Counted from the first letter of the stretch, positions 45,404 through 54,618 are shown. The stretch: DNA of 64,000 nucleotides from Halorubrum amylolyticum (GCF_004114995.1 NZ_SDJP01000005.1:1-64000), one strand, 5' to 3'. The notes: generated from the letters alone by a model not told the origin. Translations and numbers: made by a program.

Positions 45404-46175
45404 CCCCGCGGCGGCGGGTCGTTCACATCGAGGAACACGATATGCGGACCGACGTCTGACAGCGAGGAACGAGTTTTTCAGCGGTGTGTACAGGGGTGAT
45501 CAGTTCCGAGGCCTGCGTGACCGGCGCGAGACAGCGCAGTCCGACTGCAGGTTGTCGTACCGCCATGGACCCTTTACCATCCGTATGGTTGGGAAGGATT
45601 GAGTCGAGTCTCCACCACGCTCTTCCCCCAAACCACAATACGACAGATTCACTATGTCTACGCGGCGTCTGGGGTGATTCGGGGACTCGCCGGCCTGACC
45701 GATGCGGTGCTGGTCTCGACCCTCACCCCGTTGAGTACGGTAGTGACACGACTCGACGGGAGCCGTGGTCACGGCACCGTCTAGGGGCCCGCCGCCGACT
45801 GCAGCGAGACCGAATGAGAGCGGGACGCTGTGTGGTCGTCGTCCGAGGGTTCGTCCTGGTCGTCCACGAATCAGCTGCATATTGGTGGACCGTTGTCGGC
45901 GTTCACCGCCGACTGGCGTGGCGACGTAATCGCGTCCGGTAGTGACGTGGCTGAGACCTAGATTGGCGCCCCTTTCCAGGGCCGCCCCCGCGCTCGACGA
46001 CACCGAGACGTAATGCGATTGGAGTTGTCGGTCACTCTCAGGCCCCGTCCATCCAGCACTACATCTCCCCTGCTGCTGCCCTCGGCTGTAGAAAGAGCGG
46101 TGAAGACCCATATTCATCCCTCGTATTAGCTATTATAGAAACGTATTTGTGCGTTCGAATGCTACCTATTGAGAT
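45404..46175. other. Long intergenic region
   Basis: About 770 bases between the SMC-related gene and a small hypothetical gene. The open frames here, including a 205-codon one on the minus strand, are rich in Arg, Ser and Gly and lack the acidic bias of real haloarchaeal proteins. No repeat or RNA gene was recognised. Confidence 0.5.
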
Positions 46176-46505
46176 ATGGGCGAAACGAACGACGGATTTG
46201 AAGAAGATGTCGGCATAACGGTAGAGCTTACGGGTGAATATGACGCTGTTGTTGATAAGTTGCGGAAGCCGACGGATGAGCAGGAGGCGCTTGACCCGGT
46301 TTTGGCTGATTTCTCGCGCCTGTTAGAGACCGTACATCGGCTGGACGGTGGCACCCGGAGTGTCATCGTTGACCATCTGCCGCCAGAGATGCATCACGCC
46401 TATGACGCCGAGGGAGTCGTCGACGCCCTCCAGATCCTTGCCCGCTACGACCTCGTTGCCCTCGACGGCAATACCTGGACCCCGGGGCCCGCGCTCACAG
46501 CATAG
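46176..46505 (+). CDS. Small acidic hypothetical protein, winged-helix-like
   Basis: A 109-residue protein starting MGETNDGFEEDVGITVELTG. The C-terminal part (DGGTRSVIVDHLPPEMHHAY, then VVDALQILARYDLVALDGNT and W) has the helix-helix-strand pattern of a winged helix, but I do not recognise the family. It is acidic and plausibly real. It stands alone, upstream of the recombinase, and may belong to the replicon or integrated-element block. Confidence 0.6.
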   Translation: MGETNDGFEEDVGITVELTGEYDAVVDKLRKPTDEQEALDPVLADFSRLLETVHRLDGGTRSVIVDHLPPEMHHAYDAEGVVDALQILARYDLVALDGNTWTPGPALTA

Positions 46506-46615
46506 CTTCCTGCGACCCGCATGGGCGTCACGTTCGGGTGTCGATCGAGAATATGTAGCCTAGCTAGCGGTTTGTAGCACTCCAAACTCTCAACCTCTGA
46601 CATCAGGCCCTCTAT

Positions 46616-46635
46616 TTGTATATAGCGATATACAA
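46616..46635. repeat. Perfect inverted repeat TTGTATAT-AGCG-ATATACAA
   Basis: Two 8-base arms around a 4-base centre in an AT-rich pocket between the small hypothetical gene and the recombinase. It could be an operator or a recombination/replication site. The sequence alone does not decide. Confidence 0.6.
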
Positions 46636-46727
46636 TTTAGCAATCGTCTCGATCGGACTAGAAGCGTTCTAGCGGCCGAAATCAGCCGGTACTCTCACAG
46701 ACGTTCCAATATCCGGCGGAATAACTT

Positions 46728-46768
46728 ACTTCATCTTAGCTGAGTAAGACAGAGTAAGTTCTTAGTGA
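46728..46768. repeat. ACTTACT / CTTAG / AGTAAGT inverted-repeat cluster
   Basis: ACTTACT and AGTAAGT form outer arms around CTTAGCTGAGTAAG, in AT-rich DNA upstream of the recombinase gene. The CTTAG core is the same as in the repeat cluster downstream of that gene (48269-48438), so the recombinase is bracketed by related repeats. Confidence 0.5.
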
Positions 46769-46898
46769 CCCCCACCCGTGGCCCCAAACGAGGCAGAATC
46801 AGAATCATGGCCGACTCTTCCACCGACGCACGCTCCAGTCCGACCGTCGCTGCTGGAGCGGCGTTCCGCCGGCACAACCCCCATACTCCGGAGGGCCA

Positions 46899-48200
46899 AT
46901 GACGGGCCGCCGCTCCGTCGAGACCGCGATCGACGACACGTTCACGAAGTACCTCACCGACAAGGGCAAAGGCGACGCCGGTGACCAGGGCGCGTACCGC
47001 GCCGACGCCGAACGCGAGCTGCATCGATTCCGACGCTGGTGTCTGGGTGAAACCGCCGACTCGGCGAATGCCTCGCCGCCGGAGTCGTGGGCGGGCGTCG
47101 TCGACAGCGACACCGTCCGATTCGCAGACCTAGACACGACGGTCTTCTCCGACTACGCCCGGTATCTCTCGACCGCCGGGTACGCCGCCGGCACCGTGCT
47201 CACCTACTACGCCCACGTCGCCTCCTGGTGTGGGTGGGCACACGCGCAAGGATACATCCCGCGGCATTACGCCTGCGAGTCCGACGCCGAAGACCCGCTC
47301 CCAGAGAACGATGGCCGCCGACCGGGCGACCAACAGGCGTGGGAGCCGATCCACCGCGATCTGATCACGCAGTTCGTCGATCGACGGGTCTCCGAAGCGT
47401 TCGACGAGCTCGGCGCGATCGAGGTTCCCCACGCCGACCGTGGCGATCCCGACAGCGAGCTGTGGCAAGCCAAACAGCAGGCGCGCTTCGAGGCCTACCA
47501 GCGGTGTCGCGAACAGGCGCTCGTGTGCGTGGTTGCATACACCGGCCTGCGCGGGTCGGAGTTCCTCTCGGCACCGAAAGAGGACCGAGAGGGCCGCAAC
47601 GGGATACGCTGGCGTGACGTGTCGTTCGCGGACAGCAGCGTCACGGTGTTCCGGAAGAGTCGCGAATGGAAGGAGGCCTCGCTTCCCGAGCCCGTCATCG
47701 GTCCCCTGCGGCGGTACGCCGAGGTGCTGGACGTACCGGACTCGTGGCCGGTGTTCACGACGCTGCACCGTCCGTCGCTTGCCTCACATGTCACCGAGGG
47801 GCTTCCCGACGCCGGCCTCGACGCCAACGCGATCGAGCGCGTCCGAGCCGGGGCGCCCGACCTGATCGTCGCCGCCGAGCACGATCTCGACGCGCCAAAA
47901 CCGCTCACAACCAACGGCGCTCGGTCGATCATGGAGCGTCTCTGGACGCACGATGCACTGGCCAAACGTCGCGACGAGCTGGACCTCTCGCTCAACGGCG
48001 ACTATCTCGAACTCCACGGCGGGCGTCGGGGCGTCGGCGAGGTGCTCGTTCGACAGTTCGGCTACGCCGCGGCCGCACGGTATCTCGACAACAGCGAGGA
48101 ACAGGTCCGCGAGGCGTACCAGCACATTGAAGCCGCCGAGCGTGCCGATATGGCGACCGAGGCGTTTTCACAGACAGACCAGCGGGTGAACGATCGATAG
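46899..48200 (+). CDS. Tyrosine recombinase (phage-integrase family)
   Basis: A 433-residue recombinase with an N-terminal SAM-like core-binding domain (FSDYARYLSTAGYAAGTVLT) and a C-terminal catalytic domain. Visible catalytic residues are R218 (AYTGLRGSEFL), H373 and R376 (LHGGRRGVGE) and the nucleophile Y407 (REAYQHIEA). The lysine lies in the beta-hairpin around VTVFRKSREWKEA. It could integrate or resolve a plasmid, virus or integrated element. parA downstream and AT-rich repeats on both sides support a replicon-maintenance setting. No tRNA-type attachment site was found. Confidence 0.88.
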   Translation: MTGRRSVETAIDDTFTKYLTDKGKGDAGDQGAYRADAERELHRFRRWCLGETADSANASPPESWAGVVDSDTVRFADLDTTVFSDYARYLSTAGYAAGTVLTYYAHVASWCGWAHAQGYIPRHYACESDAEDPLPENDGRRPGDQQAWEPIHRDLITQFVDRRVSEAFDELGAIEVPHADRGDPDSELWQAKQQARFEAYQRCREQALVCVVAYTGLRGSEFLSAPKEDREGRNGIRWRDVSFADSSVTVFRKSREWKEASLPEPVIGPLRRYAEVLDVPDSWPVFTTLHRPSLASHVTEGLPDAGLDANAIERVRAGAPDLIVAAEHDLDAPKPLTTNGARSIMERLWTHDALAKRRDELDLSLNGDYLELHGGRRGVGEVLVRQFGYAAAARYLDNSEEQVREAYQHIEAAERADMATEAFSQTDQRVNDR

Positions 48201-48268
48201 CGGTATTCAGTGACCGATGAATACCAGATATCTGTTACAGAACTACTGTTCGTGGACTTGATATCGTT

Positions 48269-48438
48269 CTTAGCTACTCACTAAGATAGCTAAGATATAG
48301 AACTGAGAACAGAACCTAAGATAACTAAGTTAGATGTTTTAGAAAGATATCTAAGATTAATGTCTTAGGTGTATTAGATATCTAAGTAAGAACAATTAGA
48401 AAGTTACGTAAGTGTCTGACATACCTTCATTAGCTAAG
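48269..48438. repeat. Cluster of nine CTAAG/CTTAG repeats upstream of parA
   Basis: The pentamer occurs at 48269, 48281, 48290, 48316, 48325, 48351, 48364, 48382 and 48434, often as CTAAGATA. The 48230-48420 stretch is strikingly AT-rich in a GC-rich genome. Directly repeated sites next to a ParA gene are what a partition centromere (parS) or an iteron origin would look like. Confidence 0.7.
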
Positions 48439-48455
48439 AGCCAGATCAGCCTCAT

Positions 48456-49340
48456 ATGCTAGCGTATACGGTATACAGTGAAGCGGGTGGCGTCGGCAAA
48501 ACCTCGCTCGCAGCAAATACGGCAATCGCTCACCAACGAGCGGGGCTCGACGTGCTTGTGGTCCCTCTCGACCCACAAGACGGGGATTTGAGCCGCCTAC
48601 TTGGGGTTGATACCGATCGTGCAGACGCAGGTGCAGATAGCTTAGTTCGTCACATGGTTGGGAGTCCACGCGGTCCGTTTGAGGATCTCATCGAAACAGC
48701 AGAAGGGATCGACATCATTCCGGAGCATAACTCGCTGTCTGATCTCACCCAGCACCTAGATAGAGAACAAAAAAAGGCTGAAGACTTTGGTGACGCATAC
48801 AACGTCCACGCACAGTTGCGACGGGTACTCGGTGAAGCAGGCGTCCCCGAGAAATACGATATTCTCATCTGCGATCCACCAGCAACTGAAGGATCGCATC
48901 TCTATAACGCGATTTACGCAACGCGGAATCTGCTGCTTCCGATTGAACCATCGGCAAAGGGGCAAGCTGCTGTCGAAGGACTCGAAGAGCTCGCGACGAA
49001 CTTTGCGGACCAACTTAACATCGACGTCGGGGTGTTAGGTGCGGTGCCGATCGGTTTCAAAGGCACACGCGATCAAGAAGAGATGCTCGGTACAATCCCC
49101 TATGAGGTTCCTGAGGTTATCGGTGACCGGACTTCGTTGATGGAGGGATGTTGGCGTCAGCAGTGTTCAGCGTTCAAGTACGTTCAGACCCACCGCAATC
49201 GTCGTCGTGACTACGAGGTGGAGACGCTTGCGCAGTTTGACCGTATTGCCCGATTCATCGAAGACGAAGGAGGAATTGCGGCTCCGAATCCACCTGAGCC
49301 TGGAGCTCTTGATGAGGACGAACAAGAGGTGACCGCGTAA
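48456..49340 (+). CDS. parA: ParA-family ATPase
   Basis: A 294-residue deviant-Walker ATPase. The Walker A is EAGGVGKTSLA, with G14-K15-T16 and a non-Lys residue at the signature position. Walker A' lies around VVPLDPQDGDLSRLLG, and Walker B is DILICDPPATEGS. It drives plasmid or chromosome partition by forming ATP-dependent patches on DNA. The next gene starts on the last base of its stop codon, giving a two-gene operon. The AT-rich repeats just upstream are the probable centromere. Confidence 0.88.
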   Translation: MLAYTVYSEAGGVGKTSLAANTAIAHQRAGLDVLVVPLDPQDGDLSRLLGVDTDRADAGADSLVRHMVGSPRGPFEDLIETAEGIDIIPEHNSLSDLTQHLDREQKKAEDFGDAYNVHAQLRRVLGEAGVPEKYDILICDPPATEGSHLYNAIYATRNLLLPIEPSAKGQAAVEGLEELATNFADQLNIDVGVLGAVPIGFKGTRDQEEMLGTIPYEVPEVIGDRTSLMEGCWRQQCSAFKYVQTHRNRRRDYEVETLAQFDRIARFIEDEGGIAAPNPPEPGALDEDEQEVTA

Positions 49341-49756
49341 TGGGGGGATTTAAAAGCGGAGCTGCTGACGACGACTGGGGGAGCACAGAAACAACCAACG
49401 AAGCTGACACCACCTCAGAGGCTGATGCGACCAACAGTACAACAGAAACAACAGGCAGTGATACATCCGATACTGCGATACAAACTACGACAGATAGTGA
49501 GTCCCGATCGTCTCGGCAAGAGCTCCCCTGGGTCCTTACGCGAAGCAGTATTACCGACGGCCGTGAACAGACCGTCCAGCTTCATCTCCAGCAATCGACG
49601 GCCAACACCCAGCGTGAGACGACACGAACGCTAGAGTCAGAGCTCGGAGAATCAGTCAAGAAGGCCGATCTGCGTGAAGCTGCGCTGCTTGTCGGACTTC
49701 AACACACAGATGAAATCGCTGCGACACTCCGGAAATGGGGGTACGACTTGGAGTGA
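49340..49756 (+). CDS. Small parA-linked protein, probable centromere-binding partner
   Basis: A 138-residue protein. The first 70 residues are a low-complexity Thr/Ser/Glu/Asp tail. The C-terminal 70 form a compact domain (QTVQLHLQQSTANTQRETTR, then GESVKKADLREAALLVGLQH). The QLHLQQST strand followed by helices recalls ribbon-helix-helix or small ParB-type adaptors. The start overlaps the parA stop by one base. No ParB nuclease domain is present. The partner role is inferred from position. Confidence 0.6.
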   Translation: MGGFKSGAADDDWGSTETTNEADTTSEADATNSTTETTGSDTSDTAIQTTTDSESRSSRQELPWVLTRSSITDGREQTVQLHLQQSTANTQRETTRTLESELGESVKKADLREAALLVGLQHTDEIAATLRKWGYDLE

Positions 49757-49779
49757 ACTACCCTGTTCTCGCCGCCTTG

Positions 49780-49916
49780 ATCTCCTCCACGGCGTTCACG
49801 CCGTGGAATCCCGCCACGGGATTTCGGGCTTAGTCACGTTGGCCGGAACCGCATTGACATCCTCCTCCGCCTTCAGGCGGAGGAATCCCACGGCATCGCG
49901 CCGCTGGATTGGGATA
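49780..49916 (-). ncRNA. Candidate guide (omega) RNA and right end of a TnpB element
   Basis: Immediately downstream of the TnpB reading frame. It contains two hairpins, CTCCACGGCGTTCACGCCGTGGA-like and CCTCCGCCTTCAGGCGGAGG, and the sequence TTGACATCCTCCTCCGCC, typical of haloarchaeal IS1341/IS605 right ends. TnpB proteins use an RNA from exactly this place to find targets. Expression is not shown by the sequence. Confidence 0.5.
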
Positions 49917-50597
49917 TTACGGTTTGGAGTCTACCACTTGATCCTGCGGTTGGAATCCGCTGGACAAGTCATACAGGTAGACTTCGGGCTGTGCCAACCA
50001 GCCGGTACTCCTATCCTCGTCCAAATTGGCCGAAGACTCGGAGTTACTTTCGTTCATGTCGAGACGGATATTCTCCGCCCCGTTCACGTCCGCATTAAAC
50101 GCAGCGTCGCACCTACCACACACATACAACCCGCGGTGGACGCGCTGACTCTCGTCTTTCTTCCCGCACGTACAACACGTCGTACTCGTGGTGCGCTCTG
50201 AAACGTCTACGACGTCGATACCCTCGACTTTCGCTTTGTATTCGAGGATGTGGGAGAACCTATCGAACGCCCAGCCGTGTATGTCAAGGTTGCCGTGTTT
50301 TCCCCAGTTTTTCGAGGTGCCGTTTTCGTCTTCGCGGACGCCGTCCAAGTCCCCGACGTTGATCCGTCCAACGCCCTTCTCAACACACCGCTGGACGATG
50401 TGTTTAGCAAGACTATGGAAGAAGTGCGTGCGACGTTCTGACCATTTGTGGTGCAGTCGAGTGGCCCGATCGCCGCCCGAGTCGTCGCACTTGGCGATCT
50501 CTTTCGGGAAGTAGTAGCCGTCCTGTTTCAGGCGGTTGCCGGGGTACAACTCTGCTTCTTCCGTGCTGTACGCGATCGCGGCAAAGTTACAGATCCG
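49917..50597 (-). pseudogene. TnpB (IS200/IS605, IS1341-type), N-terminally truncated
   Basis: The remaining frame begins with ICNFAAIAYSTEEAELYPGN, just inside the first RuvC block whose DLG is lost. It continues HKWSERRTHFFHSLAKHIVQ, INVGDLDGVREDENG (RuvC-II acidic block), the zinc finger CCTCGKKDESQRVHRGLYVC and CDAAFNADVNGAEN (RuvC-III Asp). The bridge and REC-like N-terminus are gone; the break is near 50597. Without the first Asp it cannot cut DNA, but it might still bind an RNA. Confidence 0.8.
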
Positions 50598-50731
50598 GCT
50601 CTGTTGAAATCCTTAGGAAGTGATATATTCTGATCGGGTGTGGTCAGTACAGAGTGCGAACTTATCAGTTCGGTCAGAGAGATGTTTTAGCTTCCCGAAC
50701 CACCTTATCTCCAGATGGTTTCGTGTTAGTC

Positions 50732-51018
50732 ATGAACCGCCGCAACCTCCTCGCTCACATTGGAGCCGGGTCAATCGTCGGTATCGCTGGTTGCCTCGGA
50801 GATGCCGAGAGGTCTGATGACCCAGAAGCCGGCAATGAATCAGATGGAGATGCAGATTCTACAACCCCCGAGATTGATCACCAGCCGTGCCCCGCATACG
50901 AAACGGAACGCGATAGTGCCGTCTGTTCTCACACAGTAGACACAGACACGGCATCAGTGTATATTGAGCCGAATCCAGAAAGCAGCACCCTCAATGACGG
51001 GACACCTGTTGACGATAT
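50732..51018 (+). pseudogene. Haloarchaeal lipoprotein gene interrupted by an IS
   Basis: The ATG at 50732 gives MNRRNLLAHIGAGSIVGIAG followed by C, a Tat-type signal with a lipobox cysteine at residue 21. An acidic spacer follows, then PCPAYETERDSAVCSHTVDT. The native sequence is lost at about residue 95, where the IS630-type element begins. The frame ends inside the IS at 51055. I see no continuation on the far side of the element. Confidence 0.7.
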
Positions 51019-52072
51019 AGTAGACGTTAGAAATAGTTGCTCACTTTTGGGATAGAAATTTGGTCAAGAGCGGTATCGATCGCTGTTGTAAGTTCGTCGA
51101 GTGAGTCGAAGAATCGGTTGCTGAGAGCTGCTTGGAGCTGTCTCCAACATTCCTCGACAGGGTTCAATTCCGGCGAATATGACGGGAGCGTCACAAACGC
51201 GAGGTCGTCACGGGCCGCGAGGTCCGTGACGGCCGATGCCTGAAAATACGGTGCGCCATCGAGCACGACGATCAGATCCTCTTCAAATTCGTCACATAGT
51301 GCTAAAATGAAATGTTTTGCGTGATCGGCGGTGATGTACTCGGTAAGCCGTGAGAAAAAGCGATCGCCGTCCTCGGTGATCGCGCCGAGCAAGCACGTCC
51401 ACTCCCGTTGACCGGATAATTCGATCGAGGGCCGCGTGCCGCGCGGAAACCACGCGGCACGCGGCTCAACTTGGACCGATTTCTTGGTTTGATCGATACA
51501 GACTACTGTGGCGTCCATTTCCCGCCGCTTTTTTTGATCTCGTCGTAAAACTCATCTTGCTCGTCTTCGTCGGATTCAGCCGCTGAACGGCGTGGTTTTT
51601 GATAACTCAATCCCGCTTCTTTCAACAACCGCCGGCAGCTTGGGATTGAGTAGTCGACGCCGTATGTTTCTTCGAGAAATTCTTTGACAAGCGCCGGCGT
51701 CCACGCCGGCGCGTCAAAACCGATCTTTTTGGGTGATTCGTGGACTGTGTGCTCAAATTCTTGCTGCTGTTTTTCTGATAACTTTCGCTTTCGACCAGAT
51801 CGGTGAGCATCAGTTACAGCCTGTTCAAGCGGCTCGTCAGTATCGAGTCGGTTGAGCCAGCTGTAGATCGTTCGTCGGCCGGTGTCGTGCCACTCGGCAA
51901 TTTCAGTCTGTGTGACGCCGTTTTTGTACGCGATCGCAGCTAACAACCGTTGCGTCGGCTTGTTTCCGTTGACGTTGTCAAGCGCGTCTTGGAGTTCTTC
52001 GACGGAGATCTCGTCGAGATGATCCATTAGGTACTGTACAGCACTCCGTGCCGAAAGTTCTAACGGCTACTA
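51018..52072. mobile_element. IS630-type element, TA target
   Basis: TAGTAGACGTTAGAA (51018-51032) and its near-inverse TTCTAACGGCTACTA (52058-52072) form 15-bp ends with one mismatch. Both are flanked by TA, the duplicated target of the IS630/Tc1 group. The element is 1055 bp and carries one transposase gene in two overlapping frames. Confidence 0.85.
51027..52027 (-). CDS. IS630-type transposase in two overlapping frames
   Basis: The first frame (51503-52027, 174 residues) has the helix-turn-helix (AYKNGVTQTEIAEWHDTGRR) and winged helix (VKEFLEETYGVDYSIPSCRR). The second (51027-51518) has the DDE domain: VVCIDQTKKSVQ (Asp), LIVVLDGAPYFQASAV (Asp) and LPSYSPELNPVEECWRQLQA (Glu). The frames meet at a run of seven A on the coding strand (51529-51535). 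A -1 shift there yields the normal fusion ...IKKKRREMDATVV. It may be a programmed frameshift or a one-base deletion. Confidence 0.85.
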
Positions 52073-52226
52073 TATGAAACGCAGATAGTAGGACATTGGG
52101 ATCATCGCCAGACCCCCACCTCCACACCGGTTTTCCAGTGTTCTCACTAGATTTCACGACTCTGTAATTTCGGTACACGGTGGCGGATTTCACGGGTATC
52201 GGACGCTCCGGCGAAGGTTATAAACG

Positions 52227-52994
52227 GTGTCTTTCAGCAGCATTTCGCGGAACTTTAGTGACGGTGTCGCGTTGGTAGCGGGTGCGGGGTCGGGGATCGG
52301 CAGAGCGACTGCGGAGCGATTCGCCGACGAGGGAGCCGATGTCGTTGTCGTGGATATCGACGACGAGGCTGGCGGAGAGACAGTCAGCCGCATCGAAAAC
52401 GACGGCGGGAACGCAACGTTCGTCCGCACTGATGTCAGCGACTCCACTGAGGTCAAGGCGATGATTGAGCGTGCGCTTGAAGAGTATGGCCGCCTCGATT
52501 TCGCAGTGAACAACGTCGCCACCGGAGCCGATCCCGCGCCAGTAACCGACATCTCCGAGCAGGATTGGGACCGCGTCACCAGCATCTCCCAGAAAGGCGT
52601 GTGGCTCGGGCTGAAACATGAGATACCGGCTCTTCTGGACTCCGGTGGCGGGGCTATCGTCAACACTGCCTCACACGCCGGGATACGGGGCAGTCCCGGT
52701 CGGACGCCCTACAGCGCGAGCAAACACGGCGTTGTCGGGCTCACGCGGTCGGTCACGCTCGAATTCGCCGCAGACGGTATCAGAGTTAATGCAGTCTGTC
52801 CGACAATCGTTAACACACGTGCCCTCCAGTCGATGTCTCCCGAGGAGCAGGATGAAGTCACCGCCGGCGTGCCGATGGGTCGACCGGCCGATCCCGCCGA
52901 AGTGGCGAGCGTGATCGTGTGGCTCTGCTCGGACGACGCTTCGTTCGTCACTGGGCACGCGCTTCCCGTCGATGGTGGCCAGACGCAGCGGTGA
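52227..52994 (+). CDS. SDR-family NAD(P)-dependent oxidoreductase
   Basis: A 255-residue classical SDR. The cofactor motif is A18-G-A-G-S-G-I-G25, with Ala in place of the usual Thr. The other residues are VDID for NAD preference, NNVA, catalytic S149 (NTASHAG), Y162 and K166 (PYSASKHG), and GGQ near the end. It oxidises or reduces a hydroxyl/keto substrate. The GTG start is uncertain, as a TTATAAAC box lies only a few bases before it. It follows the IS630-type element and is not in an obvious operon. Confidence 0.88.
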   Translation: MSFSSISRNFSDGVALVAGAGSGIGRATAERFADEGADVVVVDIDDEAGGETVSRIENDGGNATFVRTDVSDSTEVKAMIERALEEYGRLDFAVNNVATGADPAPVTDISEQDWDRVTSISQKGVWLGLKHEIPALLDSGGGAIVNTASHAGIRGSPGRTPYSASKHGVVGLTRSVTLEFAADGIRVNAVCPTIVNTRALQSMSPEEQDEVTAGVPMGRPADPAEVASVIVWLCSDDASFVTGHALPVDGGQTQR

Positions 52995-53451
52995 GTGACG
53001 GATCCAGCCGGTCACGAGAGTCGGTACTGTCCGTCGTGCAACTGTTTGAACTCGTCGAGGAGATCCGGCGGAGGGCTAACTGAGGGGTAGTTTTCGTCGG
53101 TTGTTGTTCTAAACCAGCAGGGTGGTCGTCGAACCACACCTACGAGCATGCCTCCGGGGAAACATCTACGAAATCACGCTGCAGCGCCGCAACGTACGTC
53201 TCCTCAAGGAGCTCAGTCATGGTGATAATTTCTTCCCGGACGTCCGATGCCCAGTGTAGTCACACTCCGTGGTGAATTGCTTGGATGTCAAACCACGTGG
53301 CTTTCACCTACACCGTTTGTAATAATCTGCGTCTTTGGGCTTGTGAACATAATTGGCTCACCGTGAACGTCCTCCGGTTCTGATTCAGGGCGACCACTCC
53401 CCCATAGCGGATGACTTACGGGGAGCGCTCACCGAGAGAGTAATAGAGCGA
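52995..53451. other. Intergenic region before an MFS gene
   Basis: About 450 bases with short non-acidic frames only. I see no recognisable gene, repeat or RNA. The open frame of the next gene runs into it, but without protein-like sequence before 53452. Confidence 0.4.
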
Positions 53452-54618
53452 ATGGAATGGATACGGAAACTCCGGAACTCGCCAGCAACAGCCGTGATTT
53501 TCGCGAGTACGCTCGTCGCTGTCATGGGTGTCTCACTCATCAGCCCTGTACTCCCAGCGGTCCAGGAGGCATGGAACATTTCGGAGGCACAGGCCAGCCT
53601 CTTGCTGTCGGCGTTCACGCTCCCCGGGATCTTTCTCACTCTCCCGATTGGACTGCTAACTGACCGCATCGGTCGAAAACCGATTCTAATCCCGGCGCTT
53701 GTTGTCTTCGGACTCAGTGGGGGCGGTATCATCTTCATTTCCGACTTCACCCTGATCTTGGTCCTGCGAGCCATCCAAGGGGCGGCGAGTAGTGCGATTG
53801 CGATGCTCACGGTCACGCTCCTCGGCGACCTCTATTCCGGTGAACAACGACGAGTGCTAATTGGGACCAACGCGGCGATTCTCGCGGTGGGTGCTGCTGG
53901 CTATCCGTTACTCGGTGGTGCGCTGGCGACAGTCGCTTGGTCGGCTCCCTTCGCGTGTTTTCTCCTCGCGCTGCTCGTCGCTGTACCCGGCATAACCTTG
54001 CTCGAGGAGCCACAGCGCGACGAGAACAATACGAATTCGAGTATCCGTGCATTCCTCACCGGACCCACATCGATGACCCCCTTCGTCGTGCTCTATCTCG
54101 CAATCTTCGGTATTTTCGTCATCCTCTACGGCGCGCAACTCACCGCCGTTCCATTCCTGCTCGCCAACGAATATCACCTCTCATCAGCGAGTATCGGCCT
54201 TCTCGTGGGATTACCCGCGGTTACGATGGGAGCGACAGCAATGCAAGGTGATCGCGTGCTTCGGTCGCTCACGAGCTTCCAATCGATCGCGCTCGGATTC
54301 GTGAGTTACGGGATCGGACTCGTCGGCGTCGCCGTCGCAGACTCTATATACGTAGTTGCTGGTGCACTCCTTCTATTCGGACTTGGTCAAGGACTTGCAG
54401 AGCCGATTACGGATACGGCACTCAACGAACGAGCACCGGACGAATTCCGCGGGAGCATTATGAGTATTCGGACAAGTGTTCTCAGACTCGGCACGACGGT
54501 CGGTCCGCCGCTTAGTGTCGGGGCTGCAGCACTGTTCGGCTATCGTCAAACCCTGTTAGTGTCTGGTGCCGCTGCCTTCTTGATCGGAGTAACGTGGTTT
54601 ACGGTGAGACGTCAGTGA
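53452..54618 (+). CDS. MFS transporter, 12-segment drug-efflux type
   Basis: A 388-residue membrane protein starting MEWIRKLRNSPATAVIFAST. About twelve hydrophobic segments are visible. The loop 2-3 motif is GLLTDRIGRKPILIPALVVF, matching the MFS motif G-x3-D-R-x-GR-K. The loop 8-9 equivalent is degenerate. It probably exports drugs or metabolites by proton or sodium antiport. The next gene (hemD) is convergent. The substrate is unknown. Confidence 0.85.
   Translation: MEWIRKLRNSPATAVIFASTLVAVMGVSLISPVLPAVQEAWNISEAQASLLLSAFTLPGIFLTLPIGLLTDRIGRKPILIPALVVFGLSGGGIIFISDFTLILVLRAIQGAASSAIAMLTVTLLGDLYSGEQRRVLIGTNAAILAVGAAGYPLLGGALATVAWSAPFACFLLALLVAVPGITLLEEPQRDENNTNSSIRAFLTGPTSMTPFVVLYLAIFGIFVILYGAQLTAVPFLLANEYHLSSASIGLLVGLPAVTMGATAMQGDRVLRSLTSFQSIALGFVSYGIGLVGVAVADSIYVVAGALLLFGLGQGLAEPITDTALNERAPDEFRGSIMSIRTSVLRLGTTVGPPLSVGAAALFGYRQTLLVSGAAAFLIGVTWFTVRRQ

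Noticed and set aside
45500..46117. 205-codon minus-strand frame in the long intergenic region
   Set aside because: Rich in Arg, Ser and Gly, no acidic bias, no motif and no promoter; treated as non-coding.
46616..46635. AT-rich palindrome as a transcription terminator
   Set aside because: Archaeal terminators are T-runs without required hairpins, and this one is symmetric and AT-rich; an operator or recombination site is as likely.
46899..48200. Recombinase as a tRNA-targeting integrase with an attachment site
   Set aside because: No tRNA gene or tRNA fragment was found near it or elsewhere in the window.
48269..48438. CTAAG cluster as a CRISPR array
   Set aside because: The repeat unit is only 5-8 bases and spacing is irregular, with no spacers of constant length; a partition or origin site fits better.
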